A stretch of 64,000 bases of DNA from Halichondria panicea (GCF_963675165.1 NC_087383.1:4618979-4682978), one strand, 5' to 3'. Shown: positions 37,701-54,683, numbered from the stretch's first letter. The notes: a model not told the origin generated them from the sequence alone. Made by a program: numbers and translations.

Positions 37701-40700
37701 AAGGAATTTTATGAAGCTGGTCTCCTTGGATAGGGTCTCCATAAACCCCACCATGAACGTATGCATGCCCTTGAACACCAGATCTACTGGGCAGGATGTA
37801 TTCCGGGTCCTCTGGCATGCAGAGATAATTTCCACCTCCTCCTCCGTGAGTGTGATGTGTTCCACCAGCTATTCCAGAATACAGCATGCTAGTACCAGAT
37901 ATGCTAGGACAGGTACGCTTGCCCCAGCGAGTGTAGACCACTCCTCCGCTAACCGGTCCAGGTGGTCCCTGATCTCCAGTCTTCCCTACCAATCCAGTAT
38001 CTCCCTTGCTTCCAGACAGTCCGTCTCTACCTGGTAGCCCTGGTAGACCACCACGACCATCTCGTCCTTTCAGTAGCTCAATATATGTGGTTTGGTTGTT
38101 GTCAGTTATTGCGATACTTCTCTTTCTTCTTGAAAGAGCAGTGCCTAGAGTATGATTGTGGTTATTTTATTTCGAAACATAATGCTTCGCTTACCTGAAA
38201 AGGATGTGGAAACAAAAGTAAGCCCTACGGCTACAAGCAGGTACAGTTTCATCACAGTAACTTTTTTTCTCGATTTTTACTGCACTGTACTATATACTCC
38301 TTCTTATGAATAAATTATTGAAAAAGAATATTGAAAGATACGAACGCTCACACTTTTATAGTCAAAGGGCTCAGAATCGATGTAGTCTTAAATATGTGTA
38401 GGAGCTCACTCTCGAGCTTGAACTGTGTGTGAGTACTACTATAGTCTTGGCCTGAACTAGTTGTCAATGTCAATCAAGTACACGATAAACAATATGTAAT
38501 TCACTTTGGTTGTGAATGGTGTGTCTCGAACCTTTCCACACCCTAAGACAGTTCTCAGCAATATTTTCACACAAAAGCTTATACATATACATTGTACTTG
38601 ATGCGTATATATATTTAGTCAACGCATATGATTATACTTGATGATATACTTGATGGTATAATTATGTTGTTCTCATTTTCAGTTGGTTCATCTTTCACAC
38701 ACACACACGCACGCACACTAACAGCTGTGAGAACCGGCTCACTGGAGTAGGTCCACCTTTGACCCTGGACTACTGTCGTGATATGATGACTGACCTACAA
38801 ACTAAGTACCCAGTTGAGTATGCAGCGTACAACCTTTCCTCGATCGCCGTGGCCGTCTTCTTCCCCCTTATCAAGAAACAACTGCAGGTGAGCAGTGTGC
38901 TGAGTACATACATGTATACTGTAATGACGTACGGTGGCCCTGAGTGCTACTTGTAGTTGATAGTTCAAACATTCAGTTGCTAGTTGGTAATTGGTAGTTT
39001 GCAGTTTTCAGTTGTTAGTTCGTGACCTTTAAACGTTACAAGAATGCCCACCTAATGATTACCATTGATAATCATTGAGCTAGCTGGATGAATTGTGTTA
39101 TTGATGTTGCTTTACTTATGTATTGCAGACACACATTATTGTCGTCTTATGCATGCCAGCTAGATATATCTTATTCTAGCAGTATTAGGTGTATAGCAGT
39201 ATCATAATTAAGACACCTAAATTTTGGAGGCCGTTTATTAATAATTATAAGGATATGTAGTTAGCCAATTAATAGATAGACACTGTTTTGGAGAAGTGTA
39301 TGGGATTATGAAGCCCAAAGGCACTGATTTAGTATCTCGAGCGTAGTGGCTGAGAGCTTTAAATTACATGGACACCGACAAAAACAGGGTCCAACTCATT
39401 TAGATGCTAGCGGCATGCATGCGCAAATTAACCTTGCCCTCAAGGCTTGACTACAATAAAACAAGTTTACTTTACTGTATATAGGGAACCATCAGAGGAA
39501 GTCTGACATGCGTGCACAAATCACTACAGGTGCTAGTGCATTGGCCTTAACATTATCATGTGACCACATGTCATCAATGCACTGAACTTGTAGTGATTTG
39601 TGCACGCATGTTGGACCCCTCCTTCGGGGCACCACCACCAAACAAGTATCTAGATATAGCTTAGACTAATTTAACATTAGATTCTCTAATCATTGCAAAT
39701 TTTAAAGGTGATAAACTACCAAGTACGAACTACTACGAGCTGCCAACTACCAACTATATGTTTGAACTTCAAGTATCAACTTCGAGTAACATTCAGGGCC
39801 ACCGTACTATAATGAAAGCACCGCGGGTGCTGATGCCTCGGTGGAGGCGCCAACGCTACATAACATAAAACTACTAATAGCTTGTATACACACATTATAT
39901 CACGATGAACATTTTGCATTGATTAATTTTGCTGCATGCAGGCAGAATCCAGAATCACAGGGAAACTCAAAGAGTGAGTAATGATTGACTACGATTGTTG
40001 TTAAAAACAATCGATGCCAAAGTTCAAGTCTAAAGTATGGCTCATCAGCAAAGTCTTGCAGCTCTCTTCTCACTCTTGCAGCTACCAATAGCTAGCATTC
40101 TAGTGCAGAGCTAACTAGTAGCAACACTCGGTGAACAAATTTTGCTATGCACTCTGCTGAAAAGGCTGCAATGGCATTCCAAGTAGGGATAACTCGAGAA
40201 CGAAGCATTATTTTGCAAATCGACAAATTAAAATCCAAGAAAACATGACTAGAAAGCCTACAGAAACTCTTACTTGCACTTCATTGATCCTTGAGCAGCT
40301 GTAGCAGTCTACACAGACAAACAGACAAACACACTACCGTGTGCCTCGCTTGCGCATGCGCACCGAGGCGTAATAACACTTTTAGTTAAGCGAGTATATG
40401 CAGTCACAGTATGCAGTCACTAATAGCTTTACATAATCTTTTATTTTTAGAAAGCCTGAAGCATAATTTTAGTCACTCTGTATAAAGCAGGTCACTCTCT
40501 TTGCACTGCCTACCAGCCAAATAAGTCTCCATTTTATGTACAGGCATTGTGTTGGTAACTCCAGGTTTTGACGTACAGGCATTGTGTTGGTAACTCCAGG
40601 TTTTGACGTACAGGCATTGTGTTGGTAACTCCAGGTTTTGACGTACAGGCATTGTGTTGGTAACTCCAGGTTGGTGTACAGGCATTGTGTTGGTAACTCC

Positions 40701-43700
40701 AGGTTTTGATGTACAGGCATTGTGTTGGTAACTCCAGGTTTTGATGTACAGGCATTGTGTTGGTAACTCCAGGTTTTGACGTACAGGCATTGTGTTGGTA
40801 ATTCCAGGTTTTGATGTACAGGCATTGTGTTGGTAATTCCAGGTTTTGACGTACAGGCATTGTGTTGGTAACTCCAGGTTTTGACGTACAGGCATTGTGT
40901 TGGTAATTCCAGGTTTTGATGTACAGGCATTGTGTTGGTAACTCCAGGTTTTGACGTACAGGCATTGTGTTGGTAACTCCAGGTTTTGGTGTACAGGCAT
41001 TGTGTTGGTAACTCCAGGTTTTGACGTACAGGCATTGTGTTGGTAATTCCAGGTTTTGACGTATTATCTATTATCACCGAGTAGCTCGTAAGTACGTACA
41101 AGTCAAGATATTTGATCCCCCACAGGACTGGGATATACTCGACTACCCAGAGGAGCACACTGAAGTATTTGCCAGCTGGAAGAAGCTGCTGAGAGAGAAC
41201 CAGGCCACACACACTATGCCCACCACTGATGAGTGAGTCCCACCACATATGTACAATCATGTGTCCTGATCAAGACGTATGTGTCTGTGTGTAATCACAG
41301 CTCTTAGTAATTATACATGTATCATCCGCCCACACAGCATGGACCCGTACGACCGGCTGATCTGGGAGGTGTGGATGCCCCGCCTACGTCGCACCCTTTT
41401 CTCCTGGTCCCCCAAGACTTGCTCCCCCCTCATAAACTTACTGGAGCTGTGGGTACCTCTACTGCCACCATGGGTCCTCGATAATATATTGGACCAACTC
41501 GTATTGCCACGGTTACAGAGAGAGGTGTCCGAGTGGGACCCGACTACTGACCCTGTACCCATACACAACTGGATTCATCCCTGGTTGCCATTGATGGGTA
41601 AGCATTGAGGGTACTAATGAAAATGTGATGTACATGTATAGTGAAAAGTGATTATTTAATTAATAATATCTGCTGTGAATTATTAATTAACACATTCAAT
41701 ACTTTACTTTATATACATGTAGCACTCGTTCTTATAATTTATGTCCTCTTTCTATCGTTTTTACTATCTCAGAGGGTCGTATGGAGGTTCTGTTTGTGCC
41801 CATTCGTCACAAATTGGCAGTGGCCCTCAACAACTGGCACCCTTCAGACTCCTCGGCTTACAACGTGCTGCAGCCTTGGGCCAAGGTGGGTGTGGTGTGT
41901 GTGTATGGTTGAGTAGTTGTGGATGATTATTGTGTGAGGGTGTCTGTGAGTTTGCAAAGGTGTTGTGTTTGCCTCAACATGTAGAATGCTGTATGACGTG
42001 AAAATTTGGCAAGTGTTTTAATTTGACGAATTTTACCAGGGATCGCCCAATTAAAATATTAAAGCTAAGTGGCCAACAGAATGTCATTGACAGAGTTATA
42101 TGGGAGCAACGCCATTCGGCTTATTAGCGAAATCAAAAAGTGGCTCTAAGTTTCCCGTTATACGATACCCGTACTTGTTTAGCAACGAAATACATGTAAT
42201 TGTAGTGAACACTCAATATTCCCTTTGTTGCCGACTTTATCTACTGTAGTGAACTACAAGTAAGCCCTGTTACTGTTGTACCCACTCTCACCCCTGCACT
42301 AGGTGTTCTCCCCTCAGACAATGGAGGCGTTCCTTGTGAGGACCATTCTACCCAAACTTGCCTACTGTCTCCAACTTGAACTGCAAATCAACCCGCACAA
42401 GCAGGAGATTGGTGAGCTTTGTTGTCTTTGCTCACTGTTTGTTTTGAGTGAATAAATAATTGTGTTAGTGCACATGAGCCCAAGCTACTAAAGTTGTCAG
42501 TTGGTGTTACTTCATCTTACATAGCATGTGTGCAGATTGCGACACATTTTGTGTATTGAAAGTGCATAATGTGCACAATTGCTATTGTGTTGTGTTGTGA
42601 TGGGATGTTGTTGGGGTGTCTCCAAGGTGTCACCATAATATAGCTCTGTTAGATGGCAAGCATCTTGATTTTTGCATTCATAATCAATTGCACGTTAGTG
42701 AGCCATAATCTCACATACACACACATATACGAATTAAGCATTCCATTTGATCTGCCCACACAAGACACAATACATCTGTTACAACTTAACACAGGACCGT
42801 TCCAGTGGATATTAGCCTGGCGAGACCTGATACCCGCGCAGCACTATGCCTCCATGTTAGAGAAACACTTCTTCCCCAAGTGGATTCAAGTACTCTCCAG
42901 CTGGCTGCTACAAAATCCCAACTTTGACGAAGTCACAAGATGGTGAGTGCATGATCAACTGTTTATTCTTGTAGCTCATCTTAAGCAGTGAGTAAAAGAA
43001 GCATGTATATTATCAGATATTATTGATGTGCTCGGCACTAGCTTGGAAAGCTATACTCCGCCTTTTATTGTTAGGGTGTATTGGCATGCAGTGTTACATT
43101 AATCACTGCGCTGTTACGTCCAAATCAGTCTTGTTTTCTGTGGCAATCAGATTGTGATACAAGATTAGAGTAATCTAAAACCTAGTCTTGCCTATCAAGT
43201 GGGACGTTTCTTAGATGTACAGTATACTTGCAGTTGGCATCTTATTGGTGATTGGTTACACATTCCAAGCCTTTATGGTGTATTGATGTATCGGTAGGGG
43301 CATTGGGTGTGATACTGCACCAGTCCAACTTAATTTGTGTGATCTTGTTATCAAAATTTGTGCGCTCAGAACATACTTGGGCATCAATCTAGTGCAACCC
43401 ACAATAATAAGGTCTAGTGCTATTCTTAGACCTCTGTCATGAACCTACTCTAGAAAATGCTGTAGTTTATATCTCGCTCACACAACACACACCTATGTTC
43501 ACTCAGGTATATGGGCTGGAAGGGCCATCTGGATGCAGACATTTTAAGAGAACCCTTAGTCAAGCACCACTTGAACATAGCTCTTGACATGATGAATAGA
43601 GCAGTGGCAGGCACCTATCAGCCTGGGGCTAGGGAAAACGTGGCGTACCTTATCAGCACAGAGAGGAGGTGGGAACTTCAGGGATAGCTTTGAATGCACC

Positions 43701-44270
43701 ACAATTCTGTTTTAAGTTTGCTCTGATAAGCAGAAAATTAGAATTGATTATTGTACCCTTGCTGACGACACTATATAAAGCATGATGGGTGAATTGGTGA
43801 ATTGCCTAGAGGAAGAAACTGTACAGCTATTAATTGTTTTCTTGTGTATATAGGAGTGTGCCTTCTTATCAAAACGCTGTGGCAGCACCTGCAACTGTGA
43901 GCTTTAAAGACCTTGTTGAAAAACTGGTATGTTTATGCACCGCTTGTAAGTCACAGCTAAATGTTGATCTCCTCAATTACCCATGCTGTGTATAGCCTGA
44001 CATGTCAGTTAGTGTATCCCATAGTTACAGATACACACCTACTACGTGACTATTTGTAAAAAGTGCTATTATTCGGTTTCCTTCTCACAGGCTGAGGACA
44101 ATGGTATTCTATTTATGCCAGTAGCTGGTCAGAAGCGTCACGAAGGTAAAGCACTGTACAGCTTTGGACGAGCCACTCTCTACATCGATCGTGGTGTGTC
44201 CTTTGTAATGATGAGTGACACTCAGACATGGAGACCTGTCTCCCTAGATGACCTACTCAAGTTTGCATGA
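31731..44270 (+). CDS. TFIP11: Tuftelin-interacting protein 11 (TFIP11/Ntr1), spliceosome disassembly factor
   Basis: Eighteen exons: 31731-31879, 32764-32860, 33846-33969, 34303-34443, 34730-34872, 35233-35316, 35378-35434, 35623-35773, 35902-36118, 38725-38887, 41126-41232, 41338-41597, 41773-41885, 42303-42411, 42795-42942, 43507-43668, 43854-43926 and 44091-44270. All are GT-AG, in phase, 825 residues; human TFIP11 has 837. The protein recruits and activates DHX15 to disassemble the intron-lariat spliceosome. N-terminal acidic segment: YGQWAEYDSDEE. The G-patch is at about residues 172-215 (GSKMLSKMGWRAGQGLGSKG). Then come VKVIDMTGPQQRVL and the conserved GCFC-type region (RLIWEVWMPRLRR, WVLDNILDQLVLPRLQREV, IHPWLPLM, EKHFFPKWIQVL, NRAVAGTYQPGARENVAYL). 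The C-terminus is KRHEGKALYSFGRATLYIDR. A polyadenylation hexamer AATAAA follows at 44347. Two introns exceed 2 kb; one hosts the collagen gene. Confidence 0.97.
31880..32763. other. TFIP11 intron 1
   Basis: Apart from the TACCGTATAGCGC MITE at 32275-32460 nothing was recognised. Short open frames on both strands here have no protein-like features. Confidence 0.5.
32275..32460. mobile_element. TACCGTATAGCGC MITE, shortened copy in TFIP11 intron
   Basis: This copy has ends taccgtatagtgcgaaat and aaatttcacgctatacggta and is 186 bases long. It lacks about 50 internal bases relative to the copies at 17475 and 22908. Confidence 0.82.
32837..33087. repeat. tandem repeat containing the TFIP11 exon 2 end and donor
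   Basis: The exon 2 terminus gagtctgatggagacactcag plus donor gtgggtg (32837-32867) recurs at about 32918-32948, 32974-33003 and 33057-33087 in the following intron, separated by tcagtgaggtggatatac text and two long G runs (near 32874-32891 and 33019-33030). Copy 3 keeps cactcag/gtggg exactly. Copies 2 and 4 read cactcgg. Confidence 0.85.
33109..33500. mobile_element. Tigger/pogo-like fragment
   Basis: The text tacagtagaccctcgctaat followed by ccggctctctgaattatggt looks like a Tigger-type terminal repeat (family form CAGTAGAACCTCG). Related phrases gcggccacctcgct and gcagccacctcgctaac appear further on. The right terminus was not placed. Confidence 0.45.
34505..34703. mobile_element. MITE remnant ending in CTATACGGTA
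   Basis: The arms cgtggggtaaattattcgtt and aacgaattttttaccccacg are inverted, and the right end reads gacctgctatacggta. The left terminal TACCGTA is degraded (gatacttttcgtgg). It sits just upstream of the G-patch exon of TFIP11. Confidence 0.7.
36321..36746. mobile_element. MITE with TTTACTTGATTAAACGCCC ends, copy 2
   Basis: This copy is in inverse orientation to that at 29820-30243. The ends are taccgtatttaaacacccgg and cgtttaatcaagtaaatacg. It has the same internal text (gccacgcttgcaactgggtt, ccaaaactcttgcacagcag). Confidence 0.85.
36937..37157. mobile_element. palindromic MITE, CAAGGGCGTATAAAAG family, copy 2
   Basis: This is a 221-base near-perfect palindrome with ends caagggcgtataaaagaaga / tcttcttttatacgcccttg and a core taaaaatagaaatttctatt. 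The flanking 7-mers gttgtac (36930-36936) and gttatac (37158-37164) differ at one base, consistent with an aged 7-base target duplication. It lies 236 bases downstream of the collagen stop codon. Confidence 0.88.
37393..38252 (-). CDS. short-chain (spongin-type) collagen
   Basis: Two exons on the minus strand, 38195-38252 and 37393-38144, join through a split Gly codon to give 269 residues. Residues 1-19 form a signal peptide (MKLYLLVAVGLTFVSTSFS). A basic SRRKRS site follows. Then come 13 Gly-X-Y triplets (GLPGLPGRDGLSGSKGD... to GPPGPV). The C-terminal non-collagenous domain of about 180 residues has the characteristic phrases GVVYTRWGKRTCP, GGTHHTHGGGGGNYLCMP, PCAVCEVSTRVMKLMIPAKA, TFECVDEDQESLPGS and CPPYNSTKELNCVICTK. 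This matches the sponge short-chain collagen C4 family, spongin-related extracellular matrix proteins restricted to basal animals. The gene lies wholly within a TFIP11 intron, antisense to it. The region upstream of 38252, still within that intron, must carry its promoter. Confidence 0.94.
39813..40384. repeat. dispersed repeat, GCACCGCGGGTGCTGATGCC family
   Basis: The unit runs from gcaccgcgggtgctgatgcc to cctcgcttgcgcatgcgcac-cgaggcgtaa, about 570 bases. Copies or parts lie at 57185-57500, 62752-63210 and 63470-63860, recognised by shared text such as ggctgcaatggcattccaag, agtgcagagctaac and aaaacatgactaaaagcct. Related fragments occur near 6640-7030. There is no open reading frame, so a non-autonomous transposon is likely. 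Confidence 0.75.
40539..41062. repeat. 35-base minisatellite, about 15 copies
   Basis: The unit is gtacaggcattgtgttggta followed by actccaggttttgac, repeated head to tail with variants at three positions (ac/at, gac/gat, and one truncated ggttggt copy). A period of 35 keeps all minus-strand frames open, giving spurious repeated peptides. Confidence 0.95.
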
Positions 44271-44732
44271 CTGTGTGTCATGTTTTGTACACCACTAACT
44301 TCTCTCTCTTCAGCCTTTTTTCCTATACCAATTGTACACGTTGACAAATAAAATTGCTCAAATGCATGGCACATGCACCTCTTATTTCAATGGTATTTTA
44401 ATTAGCAATTATGCTGGTGTTTTGTTTGTACCTTGATAGTGCGCCCCGTTACATTTCCCCCCAAAATAGCTTGTGTCTGGTTACCATTAATGTTCTCAAC
44501 CTCAAAGCACGTTTGGCACAGCTATGCTAAATTTGGGCTTGTGAAAATGTTACCTTGACTCTCAATTGTTCAACACTGCTTCTTTGTTAAGAGAGCTCTT
44601 TGGCAAACGCTGTATAGTTACATTTCAGTACGCTTGGCTAACTCGCACGCTCAACAGTGTACTTAAACTCTGACAGTTTCCCCGAGTTAGTTATGTTTAA
44701 GAAGTTGCTGTTCGTTTTGCTACTGGAGAGTA
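44271..44732. other. TFIP11 3' UTR and spacer
   Basis: The AATAAA at 44347 is the likely TFIP11 polyadenylation signal. The remaining 350 bases should hold the promoter of the TSP1 gene. An upstream ATG at 44693 is out of frame with the chosen signal-peptide start. Confidence 0.5.
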
Positions 44733-46956
44733 ATGTTTACAACAGCTGCACGTATTTTCCTGTGGTCACTCCTCCACTTGACTCTCCAGGTAAATATTGC
44801 GTGTTAACTAGTGCATACACGTTATGGCTGCCATTTAATATGAACTCCCTAAAGGAGGGTTATAAAAGCATATAGCTGTATTGATACAGGAACGCTCTTC
44901 CTATTTCTTTTTTCCCCAGCAGGTGTTCATCACTGCGGGGCATGCACTACCTTTTCCTTCTGATGGAAATACTTCCATTCACTTGAAAAGAATAAAAAAG
45001 CAGTCCCCTGCTCACAGCTTAGATTGGACAGTGTCCGAGTGGACAGAGGTATAGCTACATTTGTACATGTATACATGTGTTAGTCCATGTATCAGTAACC
45101 TCCTTTTGATGTAAGTAAATTTTGCCTTTTTAGTAAAGTCTCGTGCAATGCAGCGGTTATGATTCTGATTTGCGTTAACTCGCTCTTAATGTTTTTCATT
45201 TAGTGCTCGGCAAGTTGTGAAGGTGGGATTCGATCAAGATCAGTGCGTTGTTTGGATCAAGATGGAGTAATTTTGAACACATGTAATCCCCAGAGTCGAC
45301 CTGCTTCCTTCCAATTCTGTGGACTGATAGACTGTCAAACACTAGGTTAGTTATAATGTTTAGGTGAAGTGTTTTTTTGCAAGAAAATGTTGTTATACAC
45401 TGCACTGCATGTGATGTAGTGGCTTTTTTAGTTAGCATTTTGTTTTCTCTCCTACAGTTTCCTCACCTAATGCCGCTCCAAAGAGTGGGGAGTACTCGTG
45501 GACCAACCAAGATGGCTCTACAGTCACTCTAAGCTTGGATAATTTTGGTGGCAGTAGGTATGATATTTTACAAAACACAACTGAGAAGGATGGAACTGTT
45601 TCAATAACGAGACAGATTGTGGACCCTCCGAGTGTGTATACTCGTATTGGTGTGTTTGGACATTCGAGTATTATTAGGTTTGAGCTGGATGGTGATCAGT
45701 TGTCTCTGATGGTTGATGAGCAAGAGCGTGTGCTTTTGGATGACATACAGAGTATAGATTTAACTGAAGAATTGGGTATTATGTATGCTAACCAGGTCAT
45801 TTCTAGTGTACAGGATGGCTCAACGATAATTAAAGGTGTTGGTCAGTTGGTCTTTTACGATGGCTTTCGTTTTTACCAGTTTGACAGTAGCAAAATTGAT
45901 AGTCTGAATGGCCAAGGCTCACTTTATTTTAATCCTTCAAGTAGTGTTGCTTTGTATTCAACAAATTCAGAACTCAATTCAGCGTTTGATGATGTATTTG
46001 TTGAGTTATTATCGGTGTCTCCGGAAGCAGAGGCAATTCCGTTTCTAGAGCTAAGAGTATTATCTCCAACAGTCGCCTCATTTGTCGCTGATGTCAATGA
46101 AACTGAAACTCTACCCACCGTATCAACATCTATACCAACAGACACTCCATCATCCAGTACTGCGCCGACAGACGCTCCATCATCCAGTACTGCGCCGACA
46201 GACACTCCATCATCCAGCACTGCACCAACTGGCACTCCATCACCCAGCACTATGCCGACAGACACTCCATCATCCAGCACTGCGCCAACAGACACTCCTT
46301 TAACACGTACCGAACCACCCACTGATCCAGCAGCTACTTTTGAAACAACAACTGAGCCTCATAGCACTTTGGCAACTACAATAGAGCCAACTGAGCAGCC
46401 AACTGAGGTGGTTGAGAAGTGTTGCTGTTGTTGCTATTGTGATAACAATCACTCAAAATCCACCAGAGGCCATAAAGGTCACTCAAATTTACCCACAAGC
46501 AAACAAACAACCAAGTATCGTCATGGGCACCAAGGTCACCATCTCAGTAACTTTTCGTATTGTTGTAGTCATCATGCATGGACACCATCACCATGGAAAC
46601 ACTCACTGCCATGGTCACCATCGCCACCCTCACAGTCATGGGCATCATCACCATGGACACCATCACCATGGAAACACTCACTGCCATGGTCACCATCATC
46701 ATTTTTGCTGTCATCATGTTATACGTTGCGTTCCTACTCGCTCAGTTAAGAAGCATTCTCATCCTAAGAATCGAAATGACGCAAGTCATCGTCCTTCAGC
46801 CAATCCCTACAATGGTCCAGTACCACCAATGGATTATAAAAAGAAAAGAGTTGTTCGTAAGCAAAGAGCAGCATCTGGTCTCTAGCTGTGGTCTGACTCC
46901 GGAAAAGCACATAGAATATATACCACCGCATTCTATTGTTGGTCTCAATATATGTT
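44733..46956 (+). CDS. thrombospondin type-1 repeat surface or secreted protein
   Basis: Exons 44733-44789, 44923-45048 (or from 44920, a NAGNAG acceptor), 45204-45345 and 45458 onward are joined in phase. The start gives a signal peptide, MFTTAARIFLWSLLHLTLQ. A complete TSP type-1 repeat follows (WTVSEWTECSASCEGGIR ... FCGLIDC) with the expected W-x4-W and six Cys. A globular domain of about 200 residues that I do not recognise follows, then a Ser/Thr/Pro repeat stalk (units like TDTPSSSTAP). The 3' part is ambiguous. Without further splicing the frame ends at 46749 with a Cys/His then Trp/Pro-rich tail. A donor at 46408 (GAG then gtggttgag) and acceptor ending 46568 would instead enter a frame with a transmembrane segment (IIIFAVIMLYVAFLLAQL) ending at 46956. 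A third frame is His-rich and ends at 46885. Membrane anchoring is favoured by analogy, unproven. Confidence 0.8.
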
Positions 46957-48273
46957 AGAGGAGTAGAAGTTCATCCTGTCATTCACATTGTAGTAATTAT
47001 TGTTGTTATGAATGAATAATAAGACATTTGTTTAGTTGACGGGCCGTAACACATGCAGTGTGTTATGGCCTAATCCCAGGCTTCATACAGGGAGGGGGCG
47101 ACGCTCCCCCACCCCCGTATAAAGCCGCGGTTCGTATCGTGGAAAACCTTTATGTCTGTTTCTGGCCGGTTACATGTAGTTGAATTGCTGCGAGAAACTC
47201 CCACGCACCGGTATTTCACATGCAATAATAAATGTCCCACTGTAACTGATTTTCATGCTGAATGAGACTGTACTTATAATTATTAGTGGATTAATGGCTG
47301 CTCAGGCAAGGTACATGTAATTACTCTGCAATTTCTCTTCGTACGGGAACAATATTTGCCAGGTAGCAGCCATACTATACATGTACTCCTACGTTTTTCG
47401 CATTGTTATGTGGTTTGCAAACGATTCTGTTTGCTGAAAATGCTCTACCACCATTGCAGGTGCATGCATGTGTGAGGCAATTTAGATTCGTAAACTAAAC
47501 CTTCAGAATATACGGCACTAAGGTGGTGGCCAAGAAGGGTTGACTTGTTAGCGTTAACTAAGCCATAATAATACCAATAGTTAATTATGATCATTTTGTA
47601 CTACATGTTTTGCATGCATGTATATAGTAGTCAAATCAGCAGAAAATTTGACACTTTGCGATCTAACTTGCGTTCTGGCAAGAATCGTGATGTCATTTTT
47701 TGCGAAACGATCAGTTGATACCCAAAAACATTTAACAATCAAGGGCATATCGACCTGCCCTTGATGTATAATAATTTTATATACACTTTTCTATAATTAT
47801 ACCACCTTGATACAAACAATTATGTGAATTCAATCAGATACCGTCGTTGATAAAGCGTCATCGTCCGTATAGCACCATTTTGTGTACATAATTAATAACG
47901 TTGATCAAGCGTATTGTTGATTAATCAGAACGAAATGTTAATTATCGATATTAATTAATTCCACTCCCTCTCCCACCCAGCATTATAATTATAGTCTCCA
48001 AAAAATAACGTAGTGCTGTAATTATTGCATCTACTTTACATTTCCACAACATTAAATTTGTTTGCGTCCAGAAGCAGTTTGAGTACCATCAAGTAGATCT
48101 ATACTCATATAGATTCAACCTAGGAACAAGAACTAATTGTGTTACTTTTCCCATTATATACAAAAACAAAAAATAATGGGGAGATCATCAATCAAATTTA
48201 CTGTTACAGGTATAAAAATAATAACGTGTGGGACTTACTAACTCCACTATTGTTTTGCTATCTTGTAGTAGTT
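46957..48273. other. spacer between convergent genes
   Basis: No gene is seen. A hairpin ggccgtaacac / gtgttatggcc lies at 47042-47070. A second one, catacaggg...cccgtata, at 47085-47122 resembles the small element at 29086. The rest is AT-rich. Confidence 0.5.
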
Positions 48274-53894
<5,621 letters not shown>

Positions 53895-54206
53895 ATCTAC
53901 AGCGCTAGTGCTAGTGCTAGTAGATTGTTGCAGACGTGTAATCACGCCCTTTCTAAATCAGAGAGAGGGAGTGGTTCACGCCTACTAGACTTGCACTCTG
54001 GACTTGCGCGCGACGTTGGACAGGTCAAAAACAACTCGTGGAAGACAACAAGAGCTTAGTCGTACAATAAAATTGATGTAAGGCACAAATAAATATATAA
54101 TTATTTCATTACGCAGACATTCCTCACTAACTACTCCGATGTCCACGGGATGCTTCTGCCGGCCTTGTCGAGTCCCCGGCTGGCTACAGTCGCACGGATA
54201 TCAAGC
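53895..54206. promoter_or_regulatory. GALNS upstream region
   Basis: This presumed promoter region includes the relatively CpG-rich stretch gacttgcgcgcgacgttgga at 54001-54020. A short tandem gctagtgctagtgcta lies just upstream of the start codon at 53905-53921. No core motif was identified. Confidence 0.35.
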
Positions 54207-54406
54207 TACCGTCTAGCTAGAAACAATTTCTGCGGCCCAAAAATTCTGCGAATTCTGCGAAAGAATGAGTAAACACAGAAATATTATCCGCAAATGCTTT
54301 ATTAATTTAACAGTTGAAGTTTAAGTCGCAGAAATATTATCCGCAGAAGGTATTTTTACAGCATTCGCAGAATTTTTGGGCCGCAGCATTTTCTATCTAT
54401 ACGGTA
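54207..54406. mobile_element. TACCGT MITE with TGCGGCCCAAAAATTCTGCG arms
   Basis: This 200-base element has ends taccgtctagctagaaacaa and tctatctatacggta. The subterminal arms tgcggcccaaaaattctgcg / cgcagaatttttgggccgca are perfect inverses, and attatccgcaga/aatattatccgca phrases repeat inside. Confidence 0.9.
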
Positions 54407-54683
54407 TTTCCTTCCAGTGTGACTTTCTTCTAGTATGACCGAACGAGAACAAACGGCCTGGTCTCAAGGCTAGGAATACAGAGATACAATGATAGAGTGC
54501 GGATCGGATCAACGAGCGGTATCATACCTAGCTTTTGCAGGAGGTGGCACGAGTTAATTACTGTCACAAGTAATCATGACGCGTACGCCAATCACCGACT
54601 ATAATGTTGGACATGTCAACAACGTGGTGAAGCCATCAAGACTGCTTCATCATCACTGGAAGAGAAGACTAGGGCTCTCCAAG

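Larger units (their letters stand above)
36119..38724. other. 2.6 kb TFIP11 intron hosting an antisense gene and two MITEs
   Basis: The intron contains the MITE at 36321-36746, the palindromic MITE at 36937-37157 and the complete collagen gene on the opposite strand. The flanking exons join in phase (Met/Ile split codon). Confidence 0.85.
38888..41125. other. 2.2 kb TFIP11 intron of repeats
   Basis: The intron holds inverted segments near 38930-39000 and 39715-39800 (ggtggccctgagt / cagggccacc; gttcaaacat / atgtttgaac), a pair gtgcgtgcacaaatcactac-like at 39510 and 39586, the dispersed repeat at 39813-40384 and the minisatellite at 40539-41062. No exon is seen. Confidence 0.7.

Noticed and set aside
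40539-41062. CRISPR-like direct repeat array
   Set aside because: The repeats are contiguous without variable spacers, and the context is a eukaryotic intron; it is a minisatellite.
40469-41260. Long minus-strand repeated open frames (263, 175 and 143 codons) of the NTMPV/QNLELPTQ type
   Set aside because: They are read through a 35-base minisatellite inside a TFIP11 intron; the same peptide repeat appears in every frame because 35 is not a multiple of three.
44657-44875. Start of the TSP1 gene at 44657 or 44693
   Set aside because: That frame runs into a stop in exon 2; the ATG at 44733 gives a signal peptide and stays in phase through the TSP type-1 repeat.
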